Source: Flavobacterium johnsoniae
GTDB lineage: Bacteria; Bacteroidota; Bacteroidia; Flavobacteriales; Flavobacteriaceae
Assembly: GCF_030388325.1 (NCBI RefSeq)
Contig: NZ_CP103794.1
Location: forward strand, 1,426,001-1,490,000
Length of the DNA stretch: 64,000 nt
Direction of reading: 5' to 3'
In this document: piece after piece, positions 7,543 through 14,967 of the stretch
Numbering within the stretch: position 1 is the first letter of the stretch
Layout of the letters: each line of letters begins with the position of its first letter
Notes under the pieces: model-generated
What the model saw: only the letters and a program-made list of their open reading frames with translations
What the model was told of the DNA's origin: nothing
Database searches by the model: none
Made by a program: the position numbers and the translations under genes

Positions 7543-10353
7543 TTACAAGTCTAATTTCAATCCGAAGTTGTAACGAGCTTGGTAATATTCAGCTTGTTTT
7601 GTATGTGCTGCAACTCCTTGGTAATAACGTAACGGTTGGTTTGTTAAGTTGTTAGCTTCAGCAAAAACTCGTAATTGTTTTGTAATTTTATAAGAAGCAT
7701 TTGCATCTAAGAAAAACTGCTTGTCGTAAAAACTATCTTTATAAGACTCAGAACCTAATTCATCTAAATAATCAGATGTAAAGTTTGTAGAGATTCTTGC
7801 AGAAAAACGTTTGTTTTCCCAAGATAAAGATCCGTTAAACATGTGTGGTGCAGTACCTGGAAGACTAATGTTGTTTCTTTCATTTCCATCTTCATCGGCA
7901 ATTCCGCTTGCTTTAGATTTTGTGTAAGTATAGTTCAAGTAGATACCAAAACCTTTTAAGAATTTACCTGGCAAGAAATCTAACTGACGTTGTAGAGCAA
8001 CTTCAAATCCGTAAACATTAACATTGTCTCCGTTTCTTGACTGTAAGAAAGACCAGTTTTCTCCCGCTGGAATTGGGTTTGACTGATTTGGAAAATCTGC
8101 AGCAAATTTCGCATCAGTATATTGATTGTCGCTGTAGTTGTAAATGAAATCATTTAATCTTTTGTAGAAAACACCTCCAGAAATTAAACCAACAGATTTG
8201 AAATAGTTCTCTGCCATGAAATCATAGTTATATGCATATGTAGCTTTAAGACCTGGATTTCCAGCTGTAATTTCTTTATCTGCAGCAATATTGTTTACGT
8301 AAGGCGCTAGTGCATAATAGTTTGGTCTAGCCAAAGCTGTTGTAGCTGCAGCTCTTAAAATTAAATCTTTTGTAGCATTGTATTGAAATGAAATACTTGG
8401 CAATACATTTGTGTATGAGTTTGTATTGTTGATTTTGCTTTCTAATTCTTCCTCGTCTAATACGCGGTTTCCTGTATAATCAATATGAGTATTTTCAACA
8501 CGAACTCCCATTACCATTGAAAGTTTGTCATTAAAATCCTGATCCCATCTTACGTAAGCAGCAGAAATTCTTTCTTTAGCATTATAGTTTACTGCTAAAT
8601 ATTCAGCTGGATCTGTTTCTTTTTCAAATAAAGAAGCGTTGTTTAAATCTAAACCTCCTAAATAATTTGCCGAAGCAAAAGTTCCAGGTACATATTGACT
8701 TCCAGGGTTAAAACCTTGTCCGTCAAAATAACTTGTTGGAACTTGTGATAAGAATTCCATATCATTGTTTAATGGAGTATAAGAATAGAACATATTGTTT
8801 CTTTCTTTTTCTTTCAAACGAAGTCTAAGACCAGTTCTCAATCTTCCTTTTTCTCCAGCAATTACAGAGAATGGAAAACGGATGTTTACTTTAGCTCCAA
8901 ATTCACTTTCGCTAGTTTCGTCTGTATTTTCAGTAACAGAGTCAAATTCGAATTGATCAAGGGCTTCTCCAGCAGTTGTCATTAAAGGAAATCTTGGGTT
9001 AGATAAATCCTGAAACATTTCTAAACCAGTTTGACGGTATTCGATGTAACGCTCACCCGGACGGTATTCTCTAGCTTTTGCATAGTTTGCAGACCAATCC
9101 AAATCTAAAGTAGAATTGATTAAATGTTCTCCGCGAAGAGAATAATTCTGAACTCTTTGATCTTCTAATCTTCTGTTTTTGTTTCTGTTATTATCTAAAC
9201 CACCTTTTGTCTGACGTTTTACACGACCTTCAAAACCTGTGATTTCTTCGCCATTGTAAATAGGCTCAATATCATCATAAGTAGTTCTGAAACGATTTTC
9301 TCTATCGTCTCTCCAGTTGTAGATGGCATTACCAAAAATCGTATTGTTTTCGTTGAATTTATAATCTAAAGCAATAGATCCGCTTCGACGAATACGCTGT
9401 ACATCATATTTTCTAATTTCTGAAGCTTGTAAATATTCATTTCCGAAATCATCTTTTACCCATTCGTTTTCGATGTTATCAGAACCATAATCTACATTGT
9501 TGTAAGAACCGCTCACAACAACTCCTAATTTGTTGTCGATAAAACGATTACCGTAAACGAAACCAGCAGTATAAGAAGCGTGATCGCGAATTGGTAAATA
9601 TCCTCCCGCAAGAGTTGCAGAAATTCTTTCTCCGTTTGGAGTTGCTCTTGTAATTAAGTTTACAGAACCTCCAATCGCATCAGCATCCATGTCAGAAGTA
9701 AGCGTTTTATTTACTTCGATTGTAGAAATCATATCAGAAGGAATTAAGTCCATTTGTACGTTTCTGTTGTCTCCTTCAGCAGATGGAATACGGTCACCAT
9801 TTAAAGTTACAGAGTTTAAAGACGGAGCCAAACCTCTAATAATAATGTTACGAGCTTCACCTTGGTCATTTTGCATTGTGATACCAGGAACACGTTTCAA
9901 AGCATCTCCAACGTTAGCATCTGGGAAACGTCCCATTTGATCAGAAGAAATTACGTTTCCGATATTTTTGTTGTTTTTTTGCTGATTCAAAGCTTTTGCC
10001 TGACCTTTTAAGATGTCTCCAACAACAACTTCTTTCAGTTCGTTTTCAGAAGCTTTCAAGGCAAAATCAATTACGTTGTTTTTTCCTTGTTCAACTTTTA
10101 TCTCTTGAGTTAAAGTAGTATATCCAATATATTTTACTTCAACTTTGTAAGTTCCTTCATTAATATTTAATAATTCGAAACGACCGTTATAATCAGAAAC
10201 GGTGTATTTTTTCTCTCCTACAATTTGAACCATAGCTCCAGGCAGAGGAAGTTTGTCATCAGCGTCTAATATCTTTCCAGATATAATCGCTTTCTGGGCA
10301 AAACCTGTAAAGGCGAATAAAAAGAATGCGGTTAATAAATAAAATTTTTTCAT
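7543..10353 (-). CDS. TonB-dependent receptor linked to the phytase
   Basis: This 936-residue outer-membrane receptor has a signal peptide ending FAFTGFAQ. An N-terminal carboxypeptidase-regulatory-like domain follows (IISGKILDADDKLPLPGAMV ... YNGRFELLNINEGTYKVEVKYIGYTT, about residues 24-100). Next are the plug (IGNVISSDQMGRFPDANVGDALKRVPGI) and a beta-barrel ending in the aromatic-rich YYQARYNFGLKLDL. It is shorter than SusC proteins and has no SusD partner. It sits immediately upstream of the phytase gene, so its ligand is probably an inositol phosphate or a metal complex released with it; that ligand is inferred from context only. A strand-symmetric AAGCGCTT lies about 90 bases upstream of its start. 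Confidence 0.92.
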   Translation of the reverse strand: MKKFYLLTAFFLFAFTGFAQKAIISGKILDADDKLPLPGAMVQIVGEKKYTVSDYNGRFELLNINEGTYKVEVKYIGYTTLTQEIKVEQGKNNVIDFALKASENELKEVVVGDILKGQAKALNQQKNNKNIGNVISSDQMGRFPDANVGDALKRVPGITMQNDQGEARNIIIRGLAPSLNSVTLNGDRIPSAEGDNRNVQMDLIPSDMISTIEVNKTLTSDMDADAIGGSVNLITRATPNGERISATLAGGYLPIRDHASYTAGFVYGNRFIDNKLGVVVSGSYNNVDYGSDNIENEWVKDDFGNEYLQASEIRKYDVQRIRRSGSIALDYKFNENNTIFGNAIYNWRDDRENRFRTTYDDIEPIYNGEEITGFEGRVKRQTKGGLDNNRNKNRRLEDQRVQNYSLRGEHLINSTLDLDWSANYAKAREYRPGERYIEYRQTGLEMFQDLSNPRFPLMTTAGEALDQFEFDSVTENTDETSESEFGAKVNIRFPFSVIAGEKGRLRTGLRLRLKEKERNNMFYSYTPLNNDMEFLSQVPTSYFDGQGFNPGSQYVPGTFASANYLGGLDLNNASLFEKETDPAEYLAVNYNAKERISAAYVRWDQDFNDKLSMVMGVRVENTHIDYTGNRVLDEEELESKINNTNSYTNVLPSISFQYNATKDLILRAAATTALARPNYYALAPYVNNIAADKEITAGNPGLKATYAYNYDFMAENYFKSVGLISGGVFYKRLNDFIYNYSDNQYTDAKFAADFPNQSNPIPAGENWSFLQSRNGDNVNVYGFEVALQRQLDFLPGKFLKGFGIYLNYTYTKSKASGIADEDGNERNNISLPGTAPHMFNGSLSWENKRFSARISTNFTSDYLDELGSESYKDSFYDKQFFLDANASYKITKQLRVFAEANNLTNQPLRYYQGVAAHTKQAEYYQARYNFGLKLDL

Positions 10354-10623
10354 TGTGTGTGTTTAGTTTGATTTTTCGTTTGCGAAGCTAGAACCCTATT
10401 ATTACTAAACTCTTGAAAAAAAATTAACATAGTGTTATGATTAAGCGCTTGATGTTAGTATTTATTAATCTTTAAATAACATCAAAACCATCAAATAATT
10501 GATTCCCAACGAAAAGAAAAATAATATTTTAATTGTAATTGAAAATTTGGCGTTAAATTTGCCGTATCACACGAGCCCGTAGGGCGAACTGACGAAGTAA
10601 TCATCAATCAAAAATCATCAATC

Positions 10624-11724
10624 ATGTTAAAACAATTTTTTATCCTATGTTCAGGAGTCGACCGAGATCTCTTGAAAGACTGTTCAGAAGGCGAACAAAC
10701 CAAATATGTTGGTATTGGCGCTACAGTATTCTTTACAGCAGTTATGGCTTTTCTAGCCAGTGCTTATGCGCTTTTTACTGTTTTCGATTCTATTTATCCC
10801 GCTTTAATTTTCGGATTTGTTTGGAGTTTATTGATTTTTAATCTTGACCGTTTTATCGTTTCTACGATTAAGAAAAGAGATCGTTTTATGGACGAATTTC
10901 TGCAAGCGACTCCTCGTATTATATTGGCAGTTATTATTGCAATTGTAATTTCTAAACCTTTGGAAATTAAAATCTTCGAAAAAGAAATCAATACCGTTTT
11001 GTTGAAAGAAAAAAACGAAATGGAATTAGCGAATAAAAAGCAAATCGGAACGTATTTTAAAACAGATTTAGATAAAAATAAAGCAGAAATCGCAGCTCTT
11101 AAAGCGGATATTGTAAAGAAAGAAAAAGAAGTAAACGCTTTATATTCAACTTATATTACAGAAGCAGAAGGAACGGCTGGAACTAAAAAACTTGGAAAAG
11201 GCCCAGTTTATAAAGAAAAACGCGAGAAACACGACGCAGCTTTAAAAGAATTCGAAACGCTGAAAAAAGCCAACGAAGCCAAAATTGCCGAAAAGGAAAA
11301 AGCAGGCGTTCAGCTTCAAGCCGATTTAGATAAAAAAGTTTCACAGACACAACCTATCATAGAAGGTTTCGACGGACTTATGGCGCGTATCAATGCCTTG
11401 AACAAACTGCCTTGGCTTCCGTCATTTTTTATTATGCTGTTGTTTCTAGCAATAGAAACTTCTCCAATTATTGCCAAATTATTAGCTCCAAAAGGAGAAT
11501 TCGATTTCAAACAAGAAGAAGCCGAAACCGCAATGAAAGCTACTTTATCGCAAAATAAATACCAACGCGATTTATTAGTGAAAACAAGCGCCGAAATGCA
11601 CGACAAAGTATACGCCGATATTGCAGAAGATAAAGGTTTATTCGATTTACAACGAAAGAATGCAAAAGAACTTCTGGAATTGCAATCTCATAAATTTGTA
11701 GAAAAACAGAAAGCGACACTTTAG
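10624..11724 (+). CDS. DUF4407 domain-containing membrane protein
   Basis: This 366-residue membrane protein matches DUF4407. The N-terminus FFILCSGVDRDLLKDCSEGEQTKY is followed by two membrane helices (about residues 32-80) and FNLDRFIVSTIKK, then a third helix near 96-112. A long charged coiled coil runs over about 120-250, and a fourth helix follows (about 268-288, PSFFIMLLFLAIETSPII). The coiled coil probably projects into the periplasm or cytoplasm between membrane anchors. The family is common in Flavobacteria and its function is not known. Directly before the ATG the sequence repeats ATCATCAATC, resembling a degraded dispersed repeat. Confidence 0.85.
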   Translation: MLKQFFILCSGVDRDLLKDCSEGEQTKYVGIGATVFFTAVMAFLASAYALFTVFDSIYPALIFGFVWSLLIFNLDRFIVSTIKKRDRFMDEFLQATPRIILAVIIAIVISKPLEIKIFEKEINTVLLKEKNEMELANKKQIGTYFKTDLDKNKAEIAALKADIVKKEKEVNALYSTYITEAEGTAGTKKLGKGPVYKEKREKHDAALKEFETLKKANEAKIAEKEKAGVQLQADLDKKVSQTQPIIEGFDGLMARINALNKLPWLPSFFIMLLFLAIETSPIIAKLLAPKGEFDFKQEEAETAMKATLSQNKYQRDLLVKTSAEMHDKVYADIAEDKGLFDLQRKNAKELLELQSHKFVEKQKATL

Positions 11725-11728
11725 TTTA

Positions 11729-11847
11729 TTTAACCGCAGAGAACGCAAAGGCATTCGCAAAGTTTTTATAAAAGAAAACCATCAGTTTATAGCTGATGGT
11801 TTTTTCTTTGTGAACTTTGCGTAAAATCCTTGCGTTCTTTGCGGTTA
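11729..11847. repeat. Inverted-repeat element of the TTTAACCGCAAAG family (no gene inside)
   Basis: TTTAACCGCAGAGAACGC at the left end and GCGTTCTTTGCGGTTA at the right end are near-complementary, and the two arms continue inwards with CGCAAAGTTT-like words. The element fills almost all of the gap between two convergent genes. The same family frames the GxxExxY gene at 14.4-15.0 kb and recurs at 32109-32204 and 55550-55602. Confidence 0.75.
11775..11805 (+). terminator. Terminator hairpin after the DUF4407 gene
   Basis: AAAACCATCAG, a 7-base loop and CTGATGGTTTTTT make a stem of 10-11 bp ending in a T run. It lies in the middle of the 119-bp repeat element. The A run on its left allows it to serve the convergent minus-strand gene as well. 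Confidence 0.82.
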
Positions 11848-11852
11848 GATTA

Positions 11853-12554
11853 TTACATATAACTTAAAATTTCTTTTTTGTAAGTATCATATTCTCCTTG
11901 CATGATTAAACCATTGTCAAGAAGTTTTTTGTAATTCTGTAATTTATCAAAAAGTTCTTCTTTAGATAAATCGCTTAATTTACGCTCTCCAGTTGGTTGT
12001 GTCGGAAGCGGTTCATATGTTTCTGTAACAACTGGCGCTGCAGGTAAAATTTCAGCAAAGCTTGTAACTTCTTCCGTTTCTACTTCCTCGATTTCATCTT
12101 CGAATTCTGGTTCTGCTTCTTCAATAATTTCTTGAATTGGCGTTGCAGTCTGAACTGGATTTTTTAATAAATCTAATTGTTCTTTAGCGTAAGTATAAAT
12201 TTTTCTAGCCTGAATTTTCGGAATATAATCGATTGAAACAGCTAAATCAGTTTTAGTGCCAAATGAAAATTCAGAACCTAAAATGTTTTCTTTTACAAAA
12301 GTGCTTGCAATATCATCCCAAGTATAATCTGTAAAATCCATAGAAAGACCTAAATTTTTAGGTTTACAGATAATGATACGCTTGTTTGTTAATACAATGC
12401 TGTCTGGAAAAACTGTAATGGCAGGTTTTTTTTGAACTGCGATGTACCCAACTTCTTCACCTTTCATCAATAAATCGTTAAGTTTTGAAGTGATTTTTTC
12501 AATCGCTTTTGGATCTTGTTCTTCGTTAAGAAATTTTTTAAATTGTTCTTTCAT
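11853..12554 (-). CDS. PH-like and SHOCT domain protein
   Basis: This 233-residue soluble protein has two recognisable parts. Residues about 30-130 (EEVGYIAVQKKPAITVFPDSIVLTNKRI ... KIQARKIYTYAKEQ) resemble the bacterial PH domain of the YokE/bPH_2 kind. The last ~40 residues (KLSDLSKEELFDKLQNYKKL ... GLIMQGEYDTYKKEIL) form a SHOCT oligomerisation motif. A Glu/Thr/Pro-rich linker joins them. The combination is typical of small regulatory or membrane-associated proteins of unknown function. It lies between two dispersed repeats. Confidence 0.72.
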   Translation of the reverse strand: MKEQFKKFLNEEQDPKAIEKITSKLNDLLMKGEEVGYIAVQKKPAITVFPDSIVLTNKRIIICKPKNLGLSMDFTDYTWDDIASTFVKENILGSEFSFGTKTDLAVSIDYIPKIQARKIYTYAKEQLDLLKNPVQTATPIQEIIEEAEPEFEDEIEEVETEEVTSFAEILPAAPVVTETYEPLPTQPTGERKLSDLSKEELFDKLQNYKKLLDNGLIMQGEYDTYKKEILSYM

Positions 12555-12556
12555 CT

Positions 12557-12613
12557 TTTAAGGTTCTAAGTTACTATCCCGAAGCCTCGGGACTAAGTCG
12601 CTGAGTTTTTTAC
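12557..12613 (-). repeat. Short dispersed repeat interrupted by a 16-bp palindrome
   Basis: Read on the minus strand, this is an ACTCAG...CTTAG...AACTTAGAACCTTA repeat. Similar words occur at 421-450, just before the blaI-like gene. A perfect palindrome, TCCCGAAGCCTCGGGA (12577-12592), sits in the middle. The same palindrome recurs at 14028, 22059, 55857 and 56239. Confidence 0.65.
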
Positions 12614-12633
12614 TAACGCTACAAATGTAATGC

Positions 12634-13005
12634 CTAATTTTCTAATTCGATAATTTCATTTTGAATTTTCTTTGTCAAACTTTTGAAAACCAATTCATAC
12701 GAATGATCGATCAATTCCTTGATAAATTTCAAAGGTAAATTTCCATTTAAAGCAACCGTATTCCAATGCACTTTACTCATATGAAATCCAGGTTGTATTT
12801 CGTCATATTCGGCTCTGAGTTCTTGTGCGCGGTCTGGATCGCATTTTAAATTGACCGATTGCTCGTTCTTTTCCCATTGAGAAAGGGAAGACAAAGCAAA
12901 CATTTTTCCGCCTACTTTAAAAACCAAAGTATCTTCATCAAAAGGAAAATGTTCGCTAACACCTTTTTTAGAAAGACAATATTCGTAAAACGTTTCTAAA
13001 TTCAT
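12634..13005 (-). CDS. MmcQ/YjbR family DNA-binding-like protein
   Basis: The 123-residue product begins MNLETFYEYCLSKKGVSEHF. The ATG at 13005 was chosen because the frame upstream of it only adds an Asn-rich stretch (LNNNFYN) outside the family. Family features are FPFDEDTLVFKVGGKMFAL, VNLKCDPDRAQELRAEY and PGFHMSKVHWNTVALN. MmcQ/YjbR proteins adopt the CyaY-like fold and are often annotated as DNA-binding, though their role is unclear. The gene is flanked on both sides by short dispersed repeats. Confidence 0.85.
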   Translation of the reverse strand: MNLETFYEYCLSKKGVSEHFPFDEDTLVFKVGGKMFALSSLSQWEKNEQSVNLKCDPDRAQELRAEYDEIQPGFHMSKVHWNTVALNGNLPLKFIKELIDHSYELVFKSLTKKIQNEIIELEN

Positions 13006-13078
13006 ATTATAAAAGTTGTTATTCAACACGAATTACACAAAATTTACTAATTGGATTGTTTCGTGTCAATTAGCTAAA

Positions 13079-13486
13079 TTAGTGTTTATTAACTATTTTT
13101 TCCATCATCTTTTCAGGATGATTCAGTTTTGTAAATCCGAATTTCTCATATAAAAAATGCGCATCGGTTGTTGCCAATCTCCAGATTTTTACTTGTTGCA
13201 GTTGAGGTTCCTTCATCATCGTTTCAATTAAAATCGACGAATATCCTTTTCCACGATATTTTTCATCAATAAAAACATCCATTAAATAAGCAAAAACTAC
13301 ATAATCGGTTATGACACGCGCAACGCCAATTTGCTTGTCATCCAAATAAATTCCAAAACAAACTGAAGCATCAATAGTTGTTTGCACTTCTTCAATAGTT
13401 CGTCCCGCCGCCCAATAAATGTCTTTTAAAAAGTTTTGTATAAAAGGAACGTCAAGTTTGGTTTTATCTGTTGAAACACTAATCAT
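13079..13486 (-). CDS. GNAT family N-acetyltransferase
   Basis: This 135-residue acetyltransferase starts at the ATG at 13486 (MISVSTDKTKLDVPFIQNFL); the longer frame upstream runs into a repeat. The acetyl-CoA binding motif A is visible: VFIDEKYRGKGYSSILIETM. It is followed by RLATTDAHFLYEKFGFTKL, the usual C-terminal strand-helix. The size and the DxxYWAxGRTIEE-like opening resemble single-domain GNAT proteins of unknown substrate. No neighbouring gene suggests a target. Confidence 0.85.
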   Translation of the reverse strand: MISVSTDKTKLDVPFIQNFLKDIYWAAGRTIEEVQTTIDASVCFGIYLDDKQIGVARVITDYVVFAYLMDVFIDEKYRGKGYSSILIETMMKEPQLQQVKIWRLATTDAHFLYEKFGFTKLNHPEKMMEKIVNKH

Positions 13487-13504
13487 ATTGTTTAGTTTTT
13501 TTTG

Positions 13505-13634
13505 CCACAAATTGCACAAATTTTCACAAATTATTTTGTAGAGATAAAAGTTTACAAATGATTAAATCTTTGACAATCATCTTAATCTGTGGCAAAATGA
13601 AAAAGGAATTTGTGAGAATTTGTGTAATTTGTGG
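13505..13634. repeat. Inverted-repeat element of the CCACAAATTnCACAAATT family
   Basis: Two 28-bp arms at 13505-13532 and 13607-13634 match as reverse complements at 26 of 28 positions. They are built from the word CACAAATT. The element fills the gap between the GNAT and cyclase genes. Related words (GCCACTAATTACACGAATT, GCCACAGATTA) occur at 13026-13078, 31270-31345 and 33911-33975. Confidence 0.72.
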
Positions 13635-13640
13635 TTAACT

Positions 13641-14420
13641 TTAAATCTTATATAAAATCGGTTTTGATGGGCTTGCATCATTTTCAAACGAAGCGATTTG
13701 AAGATTTAGTATATAATTTCCATCTTCAATTTCGTCTGAAACATAAATCATTTCGGTAATTGTTGCATTTAATCTTGCGTCAGAATTTAGATTATGCGTG
13801 TCTTTTACATTCCAAAACGCTTTATGTGCCAATAATTTCCCTTCGTCATGTTCTTTATCAACACTTGGTAAATCGATCAATAAATGCTGAATTTCGCTTT
13901 CGCGGATGAAAATCGCAGCGTCTTCAGATAAATACGGAGGATTTGTATTAGAGTATTTTCTTGATTTTTTTTCGTTTTGATTTGGAAGAGTCCGAATTAT
14001 TAGCGCTTCGTTTGTCACGCTGAGCGATCCCGAAGCCTCGGGAGAAGTGCTCAAAGCATTTTCAATTAATTCTTTTGTAATCACAAAATCATCATCAATT
14101 TTATCAGGTTCAACCGTAATCAATTTTGCAAAAAAGAAAAACTGTTTCAACGATTGATTAATACTATAAAAATCATTCGTAATATGTCCTAAACATTCCG
14201 TGTGCGTTCCATGCCCATGCGGGTTGAAGAAAATATTATTAAAATTTGTAGATGATTTTCCTTCCGAAACTTTTCCAATCCAATCACCAAAAACTACAGG
14301 TTCAATTACTGGTTTTTCAATATACCAAGCAATCGGATTTTCGTCTGTGTTTGTTAAAGGAATAGAAATATCAATAGGTTTTGATAAGTCGATTTCGAAG
14401 TTGTTGATTTTTGCTATCAT
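13641..14420 (-). CDS. Cyclase family protein (kynurenine formamidase-like metal hydrolase)
   Basis: This 259-residue hydrolase carries the family metal-binding signature HGHGTHTECLGH, with DISIPL near the N-terminus and HLLIDLPSVDKEHDEGKLLAH in the C-terminal half. Relatives (PF04199) include bacterial arylformamidase, which hydrolyses N-formylkynurenine; the substrate here cannot be fixed because no kynurenine gene lies nearby. Residues near 124-136 (STSPEASGSLSVTNE) are encoded by a dispersed repeat that appears to have inserted in frame. The 5' untranslated region is occupied by the left inverted repeat of the GxxExxY element. Confidence 0.82.
   Translation of the reverse strand: MIAKINNFEIDLSKPIDISIPLTNTDENPIAWYIEKPVIEPVVFGDWIGKVSEGKSSTNFNNIFFNPHGHGTHTECLGHITNDFYSINQSLKQFFFFAKLITVEPDKIDDDFVITKELIENALSTSPEASGSLSVTNEALIIRTLPNQNEKKSRKYSNTNPPYLSEDAAIFIRESEIQHLLIDLPSVDKEHDEGKLLAHKAFWNVKDTHNLNSDARLNATITEMIYVSDEIEDGNYILNLQIASFENDASPSKPILYKI
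14014..14051 (+). repeat. Dispersed repeat inserted in frame in the cyclase gene
   Basis: GTCACGCTGAGCGATCCCGA opens a stretch that contains the 16-bp palindrome TCCCGAAGCCTCGGGA (14028-14043). The GTCAnnCTGAGCGnAG core matches copies inside hemW (15953) and the mevalonate decarboxylase gene (26231). Confidence 0.75.
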
Positions 14421-14425
14421 GTTGA

Positions 14426-14967
14426 TTTAACCGCAAGGTTCGCTAAGTTTTACGCAAAGGGCGCTAGGATTTTTTTAAAGATTGTTTGCTATTCTTTTAA
14501 CTCCATGTTTTAATAATGCGACATTAAAATTCATCAATAATCCTAGTTTGCAATTTGTTAGTTTTAAGTAAGTCAATAGTTGTGCAAAATGTACATCATT
14601 TAAACAATCAACCGCTTTGATTTCCAAAATTAGTTTATTTTCTACTAAAATATCTAATCGATAACCAACATCTAGTTTTACTTCTTCGTAGATTAAAGGT
14701 AGGGCTTTTTGTTTTTCAACAAATAAACCAAGTTTTCTTAATTCATAAAAGAGACATTCTTCGTAAGCACTTTCTAAAAGTCCAGGTCCTAAAGTTTGAT
14801 GAACCTTCAAAGCCGAATGAAACACAATACGTGATAAATCATTTTCTGACATGAGTAATTAATTATAAAAACTCAAATCTACGGTTTAATTCTATTTATT
14901 ATGGATTTATTCTTACAAAAAAACAATAGCGTTCTTTGCGTAAAACTTAGCGAACCTTGCGGTTAAA
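14426..14967. mobile_element. Candidate mobile element: GxxExxY gene between 41-bp inverted repeats
   Basis: The left arm 14426-14466 begins TTTAACCGCAAGGTTCGC. The right arm 14927-14967 is its reverse complement with 2 mismatches in 41 positions. They enclose a single intact gene and little else (542 bp). The right arm supplies the last bases and TAA stop of hemW; the left arm abuts the cyclase start. No target-site duplication is evident. Shorter repeats with the same ends but no gene occur elsewhere in the window, so this may be the gene-bearing form of a repeat family. Confidence 0.5.
14475..14852 (-). CDS. GxxExxY protein (PD-(D/E)XK nuclease-like)
   Basis: The 125-residue protein has the eponymous motif GLLESAY at 24-30 (inside HQTLGPGLLESAYEECL). 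A PD-(D/E)XK-like core follows, with Asp67 in YRLDILVENK and Glu77/Lys79 in LILEIKAVD, then QLLTYLK at 91-97. All residues expected for an active nuclease fold are present. The family (PDDEXK_3-like) is often multi-copy in Bacteroidota and has no proven role. The gene sits between 41-bp inverted repeats of a family found several times in this window, which suggests a link between this nuclease and the repeats. Confidence 0.85.
   Translation of the reverse strand: MSENDLSRIVFHSALKVHQTLGPGLLESAYEECLFYELRKLGLFVEKQKALPLIYEEVKLDVGYRLDILVENKLILEIKAVDCLNDVHFAQLLTYLKLTNCKLGLLMNFNVALLKHGVKRIANNL

Noticed and set aside
9689..9940. Plus-strand ORF of 83 codons inside the TonB receptor gene
   Set aside because: It is antisense to conserved plug-domain codons and has no family resemblance.
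10565..10620. GAACTGACGAAGTAATC and ATCATCAATC words upstream of the DUF4407 gene as a separate repeat element
   Set aside because: They are too short and degraded to define an element from a single site.
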